This document shows positions 43,292 to 51,860 of a stretch of 64,000 bases of DNA, in pieces (position 1 is the stretch's first letter; the number at the start of each line of letters is the position of its first letter). This DNA is from Iodobacter arcticus (GTDB lineage Bacteria; Pseudomonadota; Gammaproteobacteria; Burkholderiales; Chitinibacteraceae): the NCBI RefSeq assembly GCF_042664895.1, contig NZ_JBHTBQ010000044.1:310001-374000 (forward strand), read 5' to 3'. The translations under genes were made by a program, and so were the position numbers. The notes under the pieces are model-generated. The model was not told the origin of the DNA and ran no database searches. It saw nothing but the letters and a program-made list of their open reading frames with translations.

Positions 43292-44161
43292 ATGAAAGAT
43301 TCACTAGAGCGTTTTCTGTTTGATGGCCTGCCGGTGCGCGGCGAAATTGTTCAGCTTGATGCAACCTATAAAGAGGTTCTGACTCGTCATCCTTACCCGC
43401 CGGTTTTACAAAAGCGCATTGGCGAGCTACTTTCCGCTGCCGCCTTACTCACAGCAACCATTAAGCTTGATGGCACTTTAGTGATGCAATTGCGTGGCAA
43501 TGGCCCACTTAAAATGTTGGTGGTGGAATGTACTAGTGAAATGACCATGCGCGCTACAGCGCGTTGGGAAGGCTTGATTCCTAGCGATGCCACGCTGGCT
43601 GAACTGATCGGCCAGGGCCAGTTTTCTATCATGATCGATCCGCAAGAGGGCGAAACATGGCAGGGCATTGTGGGCTTTGAAAAAGGCCAGAGCGTGGCTG
43701 AAATCATCGAAAATTATATGCAGCGCTCAGAGCAGCTTGATACCAAAATCTGGCTGGCGGCCGACGGCGAAATGACCGGTGGCTTGTTGATTCAAAAACT
43801 ACCAGAAGGCCAAGGAGACGAGGATGGCTGGGACAGAGTCACCGCCTTATCGCAAACGATTCAAGACGAAGAACTACTGACCCTGCCGCTGCGCGAAACA
43901 CTCTATCGCCTGTATAACGAAGAAAAAGTCCGTATTTTTGACCCCGTATTCCCAAGCTTCGCCTGCACCTGCTCCAGAGAGCGCGTAGGCGGCATGCTGA
44001 AAATGCTAGGCAAAGAAGAAATCGAAGGCTTACTCGCCGAACACGGCCATGTGGATGTGGGCTGCGAATTTTGCAACGAGAAATACCAGTTCGACCAAGT
44101 GGATGTTACCCAGCTCTTTATTGGGCACGGAATTACTGAAGTGAATCCGCAGTTGCATTAA
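43292..44161 (+). CDS. hslO: Redox-regulated chaperone Hsp33
   Basis: A 289-residue holdase activated by oxidation. The C-terminal zinc switch CTC (FACTCSRERVGG, near residue 230) and CEFC (near 263) is intact. N-terminal LFDGLPVRGEIVQLD and the central GNGPLKMLVVEC segment are typical. ATG 43292 gives the normal family start; a GTG at 43247 in frame would lie inside the terminator hairpin of the previous gene. Confidence 0.95.
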   Translation: MKDSLERFLFDGLPVRGEIVQLDATYKEVLTRHPYPPVLQKRIGELLSAAALLTATIKLDGTLVMQLRGNGPLKMLVVECTSEMTMRATARWEGLIPSDATLAELIGQGQFSIMIDPQEGETWQGIVGFEKGQSVAEIIENYMQRSEQLDTKIWLAADGEMTGGLLIQKLPEGQGDEDGWDRVTALSQTIQDEELLTLPLRETLYRLYNEEKVRIFDPVFPSFACTCSRERVGGMLKMLGKEEIEGLLAEHGHVDVGCEFCNEKYQFDQVDVTQLFIGHGITEVNPQLH

Positions 44162-44181
44162 TATTTGTAATGTTTAGCCAT

Positions 44182-44215
44182 AAAAAAACCGCCATCATTG
44201 GATGGCGGTTTTTTT
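44182..44215. terminator. Bidirectional terminator between hslO and the DUF945 gene
   Basis: AAAAAAACCGCCATC (44182-44196) pairs with GATGGCGGTTTTTTT (44201-44215) across a 4-base loop. Runs of A and T on both sides make it work in both directions for two converging genes. Confidence 0.9.
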
Positions 44216-44227
44216 GTGGGCTAAAGC

Positions 44228-45685
44228 TTATTGCTCAGTAACAGATTCTGCAGGCTGTTGCCAAGGCAGTGGCACATTGATGCCATTGAGCATGAAAGCG
44301 CCTTTTTCTAATGAGGCTTTGGCAGAGAGCAGGCCGTTTTCGCTGCGGATCAGGTTTTGATCGGTGAGCTTGTTGATCTGGCCTTCTACAAATTGTCCTG
44401 CCAGATAATCGAGATCGTCTGCTGCTACGCCGCTATCTGGGCCGCCAAACATATTACGGGCTTGCCACATCACCATGGTTTCGATCACTTTGCGCGGCAC
44501 AGAGAAATCGGCTTTGGCGTGGAGCTTGCTTACAAATTCAACCGGTTTATCAAGGTCGGTCGGTTTGAAGCCTTTGAGGCCCACTTCGGTGGTAAAGCGG
44601 ATAGAGCCATCGGGGAGCTTAACGTCAAACTTTTTAATCGCCAGCAGGGGGTCGTGCGTAAGCAGCGGCATGCCGTGAGTTTTAACCAGCTTGACTAACT
44701 CGGCAGAGAATTCATCGCGGTTCAGTTGTTTTTTCTGTAGCGCAGTAAATTCATCAGCAAGCTTAGCAAGCGTTGGGCCGTGCAAATGGCTGGCTGTGGC
44801 TTGCAGTTCGGCAGGGCCATAAGGCTGATCGTCGAGGATGAGCTTGGCTAAATTGATATTTGCACCGCCGTTAATAAACTCGCCTGTCTCTACAATATTG
44901 CCCGCGTATTTCAGGTTTTCCAGCTTGAGCTTAATCGGGGTGTTTTCTGAAAGCAGCATATCAAAGCCAGCCAGATTGGCTGTGGTTGTGCCGAGCATGA
45001 CACCTGTTTTGCCGCGTATATGATCAAAGCCGAAAGTTAAATCATTAAAGGCAAACGATAGCTTGCCTTTAGCTTCGCCAGATAAACCAGGTGCATTGGC
45101 AATGAGTTTGACGCTATTAAAATCACCGCCGTAATTGAGGGTGGCATCAAAGCCTTTCCATTTGGCTTTTACGCCAGAAATGGCTTCTTCATAATCAAAG
45201 CTCGGTACTTTTACAGAAATAACACCATCGTCATTAAAGCCAATTCGGTTTTCTATATGAATAGGCTTTTGTGTGCCAAAGAATTGGGTTAAAAACTTTT
45301 GTGTTTCTGGAGAAAAAATAAATTCAGATTCAACCACTGCTTTATAAGGATGCAAATTAAAGCTGCCGAGCAGTGGGAAGGGGCCGTGCTTAATTTTCTG
45401 GGTATAAGTCACTTCAAATTTAGGCAGCTCGGTGCCTGCACGCTCAATAAAAAAGCGATAAAGCTCAGGATTAAGCAGTAGCGTGGTTTTTTCGCTCGAG
45501 CTAAACCAGCCGGGCTGATATTCACGATTTTTTACAATAAAGTAGGGCAGGCTGCTTAGCCATTCGTGCTGTTTTTTTAGTGTTTTTTCAGCGGCTTGCC
45601 CAGCCACATAAGCACCGCCAATATAGGCTGTGGATAGGATGGCGGCTGTGATTGCACTACCCAGTAATACTTTACGTTTCACCAT
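44228..45685 (-). CDS. DUF945 (YdgA-like) family protein
   Basis: A 485-residue protein with one N-terminal hydrophobic segment (VLLGSAITAAILSTAYIGGAYVAG) followed by a large soluble, probably periplasmic domain. The early QPGWFSSSEKTTL segment and the mid-chain LAKLADEFTALQKKQLN region are of the YdgA/DUF945 type. Function is unknown. Start ATG 45685 (MVKRKVLL) has GGAGACA just upstream; an ATG 12 bases earlier is also in frame. It is not in an operon. Confidence 0.8.
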   Translation of the reverse strand: MVKRKVLLGSAITAAILSTAYIGGAYVAGQAAEKTLKKQHEWLSSLPYFIVKNREYQPGWFSSSEKTTLLLNPELYRFFIERAGTELPKFEVTYTQKIKHGPFPLLGSFNLHPYKAVVESEFIFSPETQKFLTQFFGTQKPIHIENRIGFNDDGVISVKVPSFDYEEAISGVKAKWKGFDATLNYGGDFNSVKLIANAPGLSGEAKGKLSFAFNDLTFGFDHIRGKTGVMLGTTTANLAGFDMLLSENTPIKLKLENLKYAGNIVETGEFINGGANINLAKLILDDQPYGPAELQATASHLHGPTLAKLADEFTALQKKQLNRDEFSAELVKLVKTHGMPLLTHDPLLAIKKFDVKLPDGSIRFTTEVGLKGFKPTDLDKPVEFVSKLHAKADFSVPRKVIETMVMWQARNMFGGPDSGVAADDLDYLAGQFVEGQINKLTDQNLIRSENGLLSAKASLEKGAFMLNGINVPLPWQQPAESVTEQ

Positions 45686-45750
45686 TGTCTCCGACATTCA
45701 ATATCGTGCCTTGCGCATCAAAAAGGCGTAAGTAAGATGCTAGCTTGGCA

Positions 45751-45777
45751 GAAAAACGGGCGCTTGTGGCGCCCGTT
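45751..45777 (-). terminator. Rho-independent terminator after purB
   Basis: On the minus strand AACGGGCGC (45777-45769) pairs with GCGCCCGTT (45763-45755) across 5 bases and runs into TTTTT. It begins 12 bases after the purB stop. Confidence 0.88.
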
Positions 45778-45788
45778 CAGATTGGATT

Positions 45789-47159
45789 TTAGATCCGTTG
45801 CGCGAGTTCTACAGCTTTACCAATGTAGTTCCATGGTGTCAGCTCTTTCAGACGGGCTTTTTCTTGCTCAGGAATTTCTAAACCATCAATAAACACCGCT
45901 AATGCTTCACGGGTAATACCGCTTTTCCCCCGTGTGAGTTCTTTTAACTGCTCATAAGGATTAGGCACGGCATAACGGCGCATCACCGTTTGAATCGGCT
46001 CAGCCAGCACTTCCCAGTTGGCGTTCAAATCATCCAGCATGGCTTGGCGATTGACTTCCAGTTTGTTCAGGCCTTTTAAACAGGCACCGTAAGCCAGCAA
46101 GCTATAGCCCAAACCTACACCCATATTCCGCAGTACGGTGGAGTCGGTCAGGTCACGTTGCCAACGGCTGATTGGTAGTTTTTGCGATAGATGGGTCAGC
46201 ATCGCATTAGCCATGCCCAGATTGCCTTCGGAGTTTTCGAAGTCAATTGGATTCACTTTATGCGGCATCGTGCTGGAGCCAATTTCGTTCTTATTCACAC
46301 GCTGTTTAAAGAAGCCCAGCGAGATATAGCCCCAGATATCACGGTTCATATCAATAAGAATGGTGTTGGCACGGGTAAACGTGTCGTACAGCTCGCTCAT
46401 ATAATCGTGCGATTCAATTTGCGTGCTGTAGGCGTTAAAGCTGATACCCAAGCCTTCTACAAAGCGGCGGCAGAAGCTTTCCCAGTCAAAATCAGGGTAG
46501 GCAGAAATGTGGGCATTGTAGTTACCTACGGCACCATTGATTTTGCCAAGCAGTTCGATTTTTTCGATGCGAACCAGCTGGCGCTCAAGGCGGTAGGCCA
46601 CATTGGCCATTTCTTTGCCCATCGTGGTCGGAGTTGCTGGCTGACCGTGGGTACGGCTCATCATTGGGGCATCGGCTAAATCGTGAGCCAGCTCTTTGAG
46701 CTTACTGACCATTTCTTTGAGCTTTGGCAACATCACGGCATCACGCGCGCCTTTTAACATCAGGGCGTGGCTCAGATTATTGATGTCTTCTGAAGTGCAG
46801 GCAAAATGAATAAATTCATTTGCAGCGCTGACTTCGGCATTGCCGGATAAGCGTTCTTTCATCCAGTATTCCACGGCTTTTACGTCGTGGTTGGTGGTGC
46901 GTTCGATCGTTTTTACTTCCAGAGCGTGCTCTGGTGAAAACTGGTCGACTACCGCATCAAGTTCAGCGATGGTGGCTGCAGAGAAAGGCTTAATCTCTTC
47001 AATGGCCGCTTCTGCGGCGAGGGCTTTTAGCCAAGCAATTTCAACGGTAACGCGGTTTTTAACCAGCGCGTATTCGCTAAAATAAGGACGTAAATCGGCG
47101 AGCTGTTTTTCATAACGACCGTCGAGCGGGGATAAGGCGGTAAGAGCGGAAAGTTCCAT
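45789..47159 (-). CDS. purB: Adenylosuccinate lyase
   Basis: A 456-residue fumarase-superfamily lyase acting twice in purine synthesis (SAICAR to AICAR; adenylosuccinate to AMP). It shows SPLDGRYEKQLADLRPYFSE at the N-terminus, HFACTSEDINN (near residue 112), MSRTHGQPATPTT (near 156) and the flexible signature loop EIGSSTMPHKVNPIDFEN (near 292). Length and motifs are as in the E. coli-type enzyme. Confidence 0.96.
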   Translation of the reverse strand: MELSALTALSPLDGRYEKQLADLRPYFSEYALVKNRVTVEIAWLKALAAEAAIEEIKPFSAATIAELDAVVDQFSPEHALEVKTIERTTNHDVKAVEYWMKERLSGNAEVSAANEFIHFACTSEDINNLSHALMLKGARDAVMLPKLKEMVSKLKELAHDLADAPMMSRTHGQPATPTTMGKEMANVAYRLERQLVRIEKIELLGKINGAVGNYNAHISAYPDFDWESFCRRFVEGLGISFNAYSTQIESHDYMSELYDTFTRANTILIDMNRDIWGYISLGFFKQRVNKNEIGSSTMPHKVNPIDFENSEGNLGMANAMLTHLSQKLPISRWQRDLTDSTVLRNMGVGLGYSLLAYGACLKGLNKLEVNRQAMLDDLNANWEVLAEPIQTVMRRYAVPNPYEQLKELTRGKSGITREALAVFIDGLEIPEQEKARLKELTPWNYIGKAVELAQRI

Positions 47160-47492
47160 TGCGAGCCAAGTCTCACGTCTGCAAAAATCAAGGCGCTAAT
47201 TTTAACACAGCCCGCGCTTGCTGCTCCGGGCAAACTTCATTTGCAAGGCAAATGAAATCGGGTAAAGGGCGTCCGGATGTTGTTTTCTGGCTGATAAACG
47301 GTATTCGCTTCATTGCTATATTCGGTAGTTTTTTCTTATCCTACTTATGCTTTAAGTATTTGATCAGCTTTACGAAATGTTGTTTTCTTGCTTGTCTTGG
47401 CCTGTTTGCAACGTCAGGATAAATAAGGATGACAGCACTGCCTTTGTCTTGTAAGAATGTCACTACAAATAAATCAATATGAGGATGGGGCG
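47160..47492. other. 333-base region upstream of the prolyl-hydroxylase-like gene
   Basis: No confident gene. An open frame from ATG 47252 to 47422 on the plus strand would encode a 56-residue peptide with two hydrophobic stretches (VFWLINGIRFIAIFGSFFLS and a Cys-rich tail), with a weak AAGG before it. This is not enough to call it. The rest holds the divergent promoter space for purB and the downstream gene. Confidence 0.4.
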
Positions 47493-48344
47493 ATGGACAC
47501 GCAAATTACAGCAGACTGGCAAAATTGGATTGTTGATAATTTAGCTAGGGGTTGCGTACCGCAATCACTGGTTGAAGTGATGGCAGGCAAAGGGTTTGAT
47601 CCCATTTTTGCCAATGCCGTGGTTTTTCATTTTTCTAATGTATCAACTCAGACTAAAACGGCGGCTGTGCCGGCTGCTGCTTATATTGCGGAACCAGCTC
47701 GGTTTCCGATGGAAGGCGGGGTGATTCATACCCATGATCGCATCGTTAGGGTAACGGCAAGGGTGGGCAAGCCGATTGTGGCTATTTTGGACGATTTATT
47801 ATCGATGGAAGAATGTGACGAGTTAGTGCGTTTATCTAAAAGTAAATTAAAACGCTCTACCATTGTGGACCCGCAAACGGGGGCTGAAGAAGTCATCGAT
47901 GATCGCAGCAGCTTTGGTACTTTTTTTACTGTGAATGAAAACGAGTTTATCGCTAGGCTGGATCGCCGGATTGCTGATGTGATGCACTGGCCGATTGAAA
48001 ATGGTGAAGGTCTACAAATTTTAAATTACAAAATTGGCGGCGAATACAAACCGCACTTTGATTATTTCCCAGTTGCGGATCAAGGCAGCCAGGTTCATCT
48101 AAAAAATGGCGGCCAGCGTGTATCCACTTTAGTCATGTATTTAAATAATGTGGATGAGGGCGGCGAAACTATTTTTCCTGAGCTGGGCTTGGCTGTTGCG
48201 CCCAAAAAAGGCTCGGCGGTTTATTTTGAATACTGTAATAGCCAAAGCCAAACTGATCCTTTAACTCTTCATGGTGGCAACCCTGTACTTAAAGGCGAAA
48301 AGTGGATTGCCACCAAATGGATGCGTCAGGGGAGATTTGGTTGA
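47493..48344 (+). CDS. 2OG-Fe(II) oxygenase, prolyl 4-hydroxylase-like
   Basis: A 283-residue protein. The C-terminal P4H-type catalytic domain has the iron ligands in YKPHFDYF (HxD, near residue 190) and TLHGGNPV (distal His, near 262). KGEKWIATKWMR supplies the Lys that binds the 2-oxoglutarate carboxylate. GGQRVSTLVMYLNNVDEGGE is typical of the family. The N-terminal 90 residues include a helical segment (WIVDNLARGCVPQSLVEVM). ATG 47493 has GAGGA 7 bases upstream and is preferred to an ATG at 47457. Its protein substrate is unknown. Confidence 0.88.
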   Translation: MDTQITADWQNWIVDNLARGCVPQSLVEVMAGKGFDPIFANAVVFHFSNVSTQTKTAAVPAAAYIAEPARFPMEGGVIHTHDRIVRVTARVGKPIVAILDDLLSMEECDELVRLSKSKLKRSTIVDPQTGAEEVIDDRSSFGTFFTVNENEFIARLDRRIADVMHWPIENGEGLQILNYKIGGEYKPHFDYFPVADQGSQVHLKNGGQRVSTLVMYLNNVDEGGETIFPELGLAVAPKKGSAVYFEYCNSQSQTDPLTLHGGNPVLKGEKWIATKWMRQGRFG

Positions 48345-48395
48345 TAGGGGTAAAGTGGGGTAAATACAATCCTATCAACTTAAGCGAAATGTTTT

Positions 48396-48458
48396 TCGTA
48401 GGGCGGGTGAAACCCGCGAGTGATGCTGAAAAATACGCGGGTTTCACCCGCCCTACGA
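48396..48458. repeat. R2 hairpin, complete copy
   Basis: A perfect 23-base inverted pair: TCGTAGGGCGGGTGAAACCC plus GCG at 48396-48418, complementary to 48436-48458, with a 17-base loop. Each arm also contains its own small dyad (GGGTGAAACCC). Same arm sequence at 2977-3010. Confidence 0.9.
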
Positions 48459-48518
48459 TAATTCAATGCTTGCTTTTGTGTGGTATGCCATGGTGTATTG
48501 AGCCGCGAAAACGCCATC

Positions 48519-48651
48519 TAAAACCCAAATCTTGAAACACAGAGGGCACAGAGAACACGGAGTTTCACGGAGAAAACCTTGTTTATATATGTTTTTCTCC
48601 GTGGCCCTCCGTGTTCTCCTTTTCCTCCGTGGTTTAAGATTTGGGTTTTAT
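48519..48651. repeat. R1 palindrome, complete copy
   Basis: Left arm AAAACCCAAATCTTGAAACA (from about 48519) with CAGAGGGCACAGAGAACACG and GAGTTTCACGGAGAAAA. Right arm from about 48593 is the near-complement, ending AAGATTTGGGTTTTAT. The loop between them is only about 15 bases, giving an arm length of nearly 60. Confidence 0.9.
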
Positions 48652-48696
48652 GCTGAGGTGGCGCTTTCGTAGCTAACACTAGCGGCCTCTTCCTCC

Positions 48697-49788
48697 CTAG
48701 CCCTGATCCGCCCGCCGTAAACTCAGCGCCTCACCTCGTTCGGTAATCGCTTTGAGCTGTTCTAGCCAAGGCTGAATATCAATGCCTCGTTCTGCCAGCC
48801 ATGCATCGTTGTAATAAGAATGCGCGTAGCGCTCGCCGCTATCGCAAAGCAGGGTCACGATGCTGCCGCTTTGCTCAGCGGCTTTCATTTCTAGCGCCAA
48901 AGCCAGTACGCCAGCCAAATTACACCCAGTGGACCCGCCCACTCTGCGGCCTAATTTTTCAGCGAGCCAGCGCGTGGCGGCAATTGATAGCGCGTCGGGC
49001 ACTTGAAACATGCTGTCGATTACTGAGGGGATAAAGGATGCTTCTACTTTCGGGCGGCCAATGCCTTCGATGAGGGAGCCGCATTGCAAGCTTAAGCTGC
49101 GATCTTTGCTGCAAAATGCATCAAAAAATACCGAGTTATCCGGGTCTACGCAGGCAATTTGCGTGCTGTACTGGCGATAGCGCACGTAGCGCCCCAAAGT
49201 GGCTGATGTGCCGCCTGTGCCACAGCTGGCGACAATCCATTTAGGAATAGGGTGAGGCTCAAGTGCCATCTGAGCAAAAATAGATTCGGCAATATTATTA
49301 TTGGCTCGCCAATCGGTGGCGCGCTCGGCGTAGGTAAATTGATCCATAAAGTGGCCGTCGGTTTCTGCGGCAAGCCTGAGCGATTCGCTGTGTAGCGTGG
49401 TTGGATCATCGACTAAATGGCACAGTCCACCGTAAAAAGTAATGGCGGCGATTTTTTCAGGGCTGGTGGATGCAGGCATCACCGCAATAAAGGGCAGCCC
49501 TAAAAGCCGTGCAAAATATGCTTCAGAAATCGCAGTCGAGCCGCTTGATGCTTCAATCACGGTGCTTTTGGCGTTAATCCAGCCATTGGCCAGTGAATAT
49601 AAAAAGAGTGATCGTGCCAGGCGGTGTTTTAAGCTGCCCGTGGGGTGGCTTGATTCATCTTTTAAATAGAAATCAATGCCGGGAAAACCCGGTAAATTAA
49701 GCGGGATTAAATGGGTATCTGCAGAGCGATTAAAATCAGCTTCAATAGTGCGAATTGCACGGGCAACCCAAGCGCGGCTATCTGTCAT
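48697..49788 (-). CDS. PLP-dependent cysteine synthase-fold enzyme, possible L-cysteine desulfhydrase
   Basis: A 363-residue fold-type II PLP enzyme. The PLP Lys is in HPTGSLKHRLARSL (near residue 55), the substrate loop is EASSGSTAISEA (near 80), and the phosphate-binding Gly loop is SCGTGGTSATLG (near 189). The sequence resembles the Cds1-like branch of cysteine synthases more than CysK/CysM, with a long C-terminus (RYAHSYYNDAWLAERGID). Desulfhydration of L-cysteine is inferred from that resemblance only. It stands alone, converging on the P4H-like gene. Confidence 0.78.
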   Translation of the reverse strand: MTDSRAWVARAIRTIEADFNRSADTHLIPLNLPGFPGIDFYLKDESSHPTGSLKHRLARSLFLYSLANGWINAKSTVIEASSGSTAISEAYFARLLGLPFIAVMPASTSPEKIAAITFYGGLCHLVDDPTTLHSESLRLAAETDGHFMDQFTYAERATDWRANNNIAESIFAQMALEPHPIPKWIVASCGTGGTSATLGRYVRYRQYSTQIACVDPDNSVFFDAFCSKDRSLSLQCGSLIEGIGRPKVEASFIPSVIDSMFQVPDALSIAATRWLAEKLGRRVGGSTGCNLAGVLALALEMKAAEQSGSIVTLLCDSGERYAHSYYNDAWLAERGIDIQPWLEQLKAITERGEALSLRRADQG

Positions 49789-49930
49789 TATGAGTCATCA
49801 TTTTAGTGCGAAAGATGGCACAGCATTCCACGAGAGCGAGCGCGGTTCAAGTTAAAAATGCTTTGGGATGATTGGGCCTAGGGCGTAAAAAATACTGAGG
49901 GTTTGGCGCGTATAAATAGAAATAGGTATA

Positions 49931-49957
49931 AAAAAAGGCACCTCAGGTGCCTTTTTG
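49931..49957. terminator. Rho-independent terminator after the ComEA-like gene
   Basis: AAAAAAAGGCACCT and AGGTGCCTTTTT form a near-perfect palindrome centred at about 49945. On the minus strand the hairpin starts 14 bases after the stop and ends in a T run. Confidence 0.85.
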
Positions 49958-49970
49958 TAATTTGTGCTGC

Positions 49971-50351
49971 TTATTTTTTAGCAGGCATGCTGGCTTTTAC
50001 TGCCTTATCGGCTTTTTCCATTTTGCTTGCGGCTTGGCTGGCTTTCATGGGCTTTTCCATCTTTTCTACTTTAGCGGCGGCTGCAGGCGCTGCCATTTTG
50101 CCGCCCACTGATACTTCCGCTTTTACTTTATTGAAAACGCCATCTTTAATGCCGGGAACTTTCTTTAGGTCTTCTGCGCTTTTAAACGGGCCATTTTTAC
50201 TGCGATATTCGATAATCGCTTTGGCTTTAGCAGGCCCAAGCCCGTTAACCGCTTCCAGTTGTTCTTGGCTGGCGGTGTTAATATCTACAGCAGCAAGAGT
50301 CATACCACTAAGAGCAAAGGCACTTAGCAAGGCAATAAGCCATTTTTTCAT
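49971..50351 (-). CDS. ComEA-like exported helix-hairpin-helix DNA-binding protein
   Basis: A 126-residue protein with a signal peptide (ending SGMTLAAV). The compact HhH region at about residues 22-80 reads DINTASQEQLEAVNGLGPAK and later FKSAEDLKKVPGIKDGVF. It corresponds to the short periplasmic ComEA of beta- and gammaproteobacteria that binds incoming DNA during transformation. The C-terminal 45 residues are Ala/Lys/Met-rich and repetitive (KMEKPMKASQAASKMEKADK), a low-complexity basic tail not usual for ComEA. AGGGAA precedes ATG 50351. Confidence 0.85.
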   Translation of the reverse strand: MKKWLIALLSAFALSGMTLAAVDINTASQEQLEAVNGLGPAKAKAIIEYRSKNGPFKSAEDLKKVPGIKDGVFNKVKAEVSVGGKMAAPAAAAKVEKMEKPMKASQAASKMEKADKAVKASMPAKK

Positions 50352-50467
50352 GAGATTCCCTTTAATTTAAGATAAACACGCGGGCCAATGCCCCAACTGA
50401 GGCAATGCGGCTTAAATATAGCATGCCTTGTTGGTGTGCGCTTTTCGTGTCAGATTAGGTTCAGCTA

Positions 50468-51298
50468 ATGGTTGCAATTACACCCGAACAAGCCGTGGGG
50501 CATTATGAAAACTTCCCTGTTGCGTCCTTAGTATTACCCCGCAAATATCGCAAAGCGGTGGCGGCGGTTTATCACTTTGCTCGCCATGCCGATGATTTGG
50601 CCGATGAGGGGGACGCCTCGCCAGAAGAGCGTTTAAGCGCACTGGCAGCATGCCGAGCAGAGTTAGATTTAATTTCAGCAAAGCAAACCCCGCTTACCGC
50701 GCGCTATCAAGCCCTTGCTGTGGCCACGCATCAATATCAAATCCCTATCCAGCTTTATCACGACCTGCTTGATGCGTTTACACAAGATGTGACAAAGCAT
50801 CGCTTTGCTGATTTTGGCGAGCTGATGTATTACTGCCGGCGCTCGGCCAACCCAGTTGGGCGCATTTTGCTCTATATCTTTGGCCTTGCCTCATCGCGCA
50901 ATCTGGCCTTATCTGATGGTATTTGTAGCGCCTTGCAGTTGATTAATTTTTGGCAAGATGTAGAAAAAGACTGGGCCAATGGCCGTGTTTATTTACCACA
51001 AGCCGATTTAGAACGCTTCGGGGTAAGCGAAGCGCAAATTGCCGCAGGTGAAGTGGATGCAAACTGGCGGCGCTTAATGGCGTTTCAGGTGAGGCGCAGC
51101 CAGAAAATGCTGCACGCAGGCGCGCCGCTCGGCAAAATTTTACCCGGCCGGATTGGCCTAGAAATCCGCCTTACCATTTTGGGCGGCGATGCGATTTTAG
51201 AAAAACTGAAAGTGCAGCCTGATGTATTTCGTCATCGCCCCGTATTAACTTGGCAAGACTGGCCGCGCTTGTTGTGGCGGGCGATCAGGGCGAAGTAA
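50468..51298 (+). CDS. hpnC: Squalene/hydroxysqualene synthase HpnC
   Basis: A 276-residue trans-isoprenyl diphosphate synthase. The two Asp-rich motifs are FARHADDLADEGD (near residue 37) and INFWQDVEKDWANGRVYLP (near 161). This is the HpnC branch, which with HpnD and HpnE makes squalene for hopanoids. The partner genes are not in the window, and the neighbours are unrelated. A weak TAGG precedes ATG 50468. Confidence 0.88.
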   Translation: MVAITPEQAVGHYENFPVASLVLPRKYRKAVAAVYHFARHADDLADEGDASPEERLSALAACRAELDLISAKQTPLTARYQALAVATHQYQIPIQLYHDLLDAFTQDVTKHRFADFGELMYYCRRSANPVGRILLYIFGLASSRNLALSDGICSALQLINFWQDVEKDWANGRVYLPQADLERFGVSEAQIAAGEVDANWRRLMAFQVRRSQKMLHAGAPLGKILPGRIGLEIRLTILGGDAILEKLKVQPDVFRHRPVLTWQDWPRLLWRAIRAK

Positions 51299-51350
51299 AG
51301 CTTTACACTGCACAGCTGCTATACAGAACTTTGCAAGCAAGGCGCGGGCG

Positions 51351-51851
51351 ATGTTTAGATTGTGTTTGGTGTTTTTCTTACTCACCGCCTGCAGAGCCGA
51401 CGAGCCTAGTCGGGCCTTAATCAATGGCGTCGTGATTAAGGTAAAGGACGGGGATTCGCTGGTGATCCGTGATGATCAAAACCAAGAGCATCAGCTACGC
51501 TTGGCTTTTATTGATGCCCCCGAATACAGCCAGCCTTTTGCTAGCGAGGCGCGGCGTAATCTGGATCGATGGGTTTATCGAAAGCGAGTTCAAGTGCAGG
51601 TAATGGATAGCGATCGCTATCAGCGCAAAGTGGTGGTCTTGTACGTGGGAAGTACAGATATTAATAGTGAGCAAATTAAGGCGGGCTTTGCCTGGCACTA
51701 TCAGTACTTTGCCAGAGGGAAGCAAAGCTCCGCTGATTATGACCGCTACCAAAGCCTAGAGCAGCAAGCTCGGCTGGGCAAAATAGGGCTTTGGCAAGAA
51801 AGCGAGCCCCTGCCGCCTTGGGATTATCGCAAGGCGCACAAGGGGAATTAA
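51351..51851 (+). CDS. Thermonuclease (SNase-like) family lipoprotein
   Basis: A 166-residue protein with a short lipoprotein signal (lipobox LTAC, Cys14). The staphylococcal nuclease fold follows: VVIKVKDGDSLVIRD, LRLAFIDAPEY with the first Arg, SEARRNLDRWV, DRYQRKVVVLYV and the closing KIGLWQESEPLPPWDYR. The usual catalytic Arg/Glu/Arg pattern looks partly changed: the second position reads QPFASEA. It would be a surface or periplasmic nuclease. It follows hpnC on the same strand by 52 bases. Confidence 0.83.
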   Translation: MFRLCLVFFLLTACRADEPSRALINGVVIKVKDGDSLVIRDDQNQEHQLRLAFIDAPEYSQPFASEARRNLDRWVYRKRVQVQVMDSDRYQRKVVVLYVGSTDINSEQIKAGFAWHYQYFARGKQSSADYDRYQSLEQQARLGKIGLWQESEPLPPWDYRKAHKGN

Positions 51852-51860
51852 AAAGGGTGC

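Larger units (their letters stand above)
48345..48696. other. Intergenic R2 plus R1 pair, 352 bases
   Basis: Between two converging genes lie an R2-tail (CAATCCTATCAACTTAAG at about 48368), the best R2 hairpin of the window (48396-48458) and the best R1 palindrome (48519-48651). No gene or separate terminator is seen; these hairpins may serve as terminators. Confidence 0.7.

Noticed and set aside
47252..47422. Possible 56-residue membrane peptide upstream of the prolyl-hydroxylase-like gene
   Set aside because: Only a weak AAGG before the ATG and no recognisable family; kept as a remark under the intergenic region.
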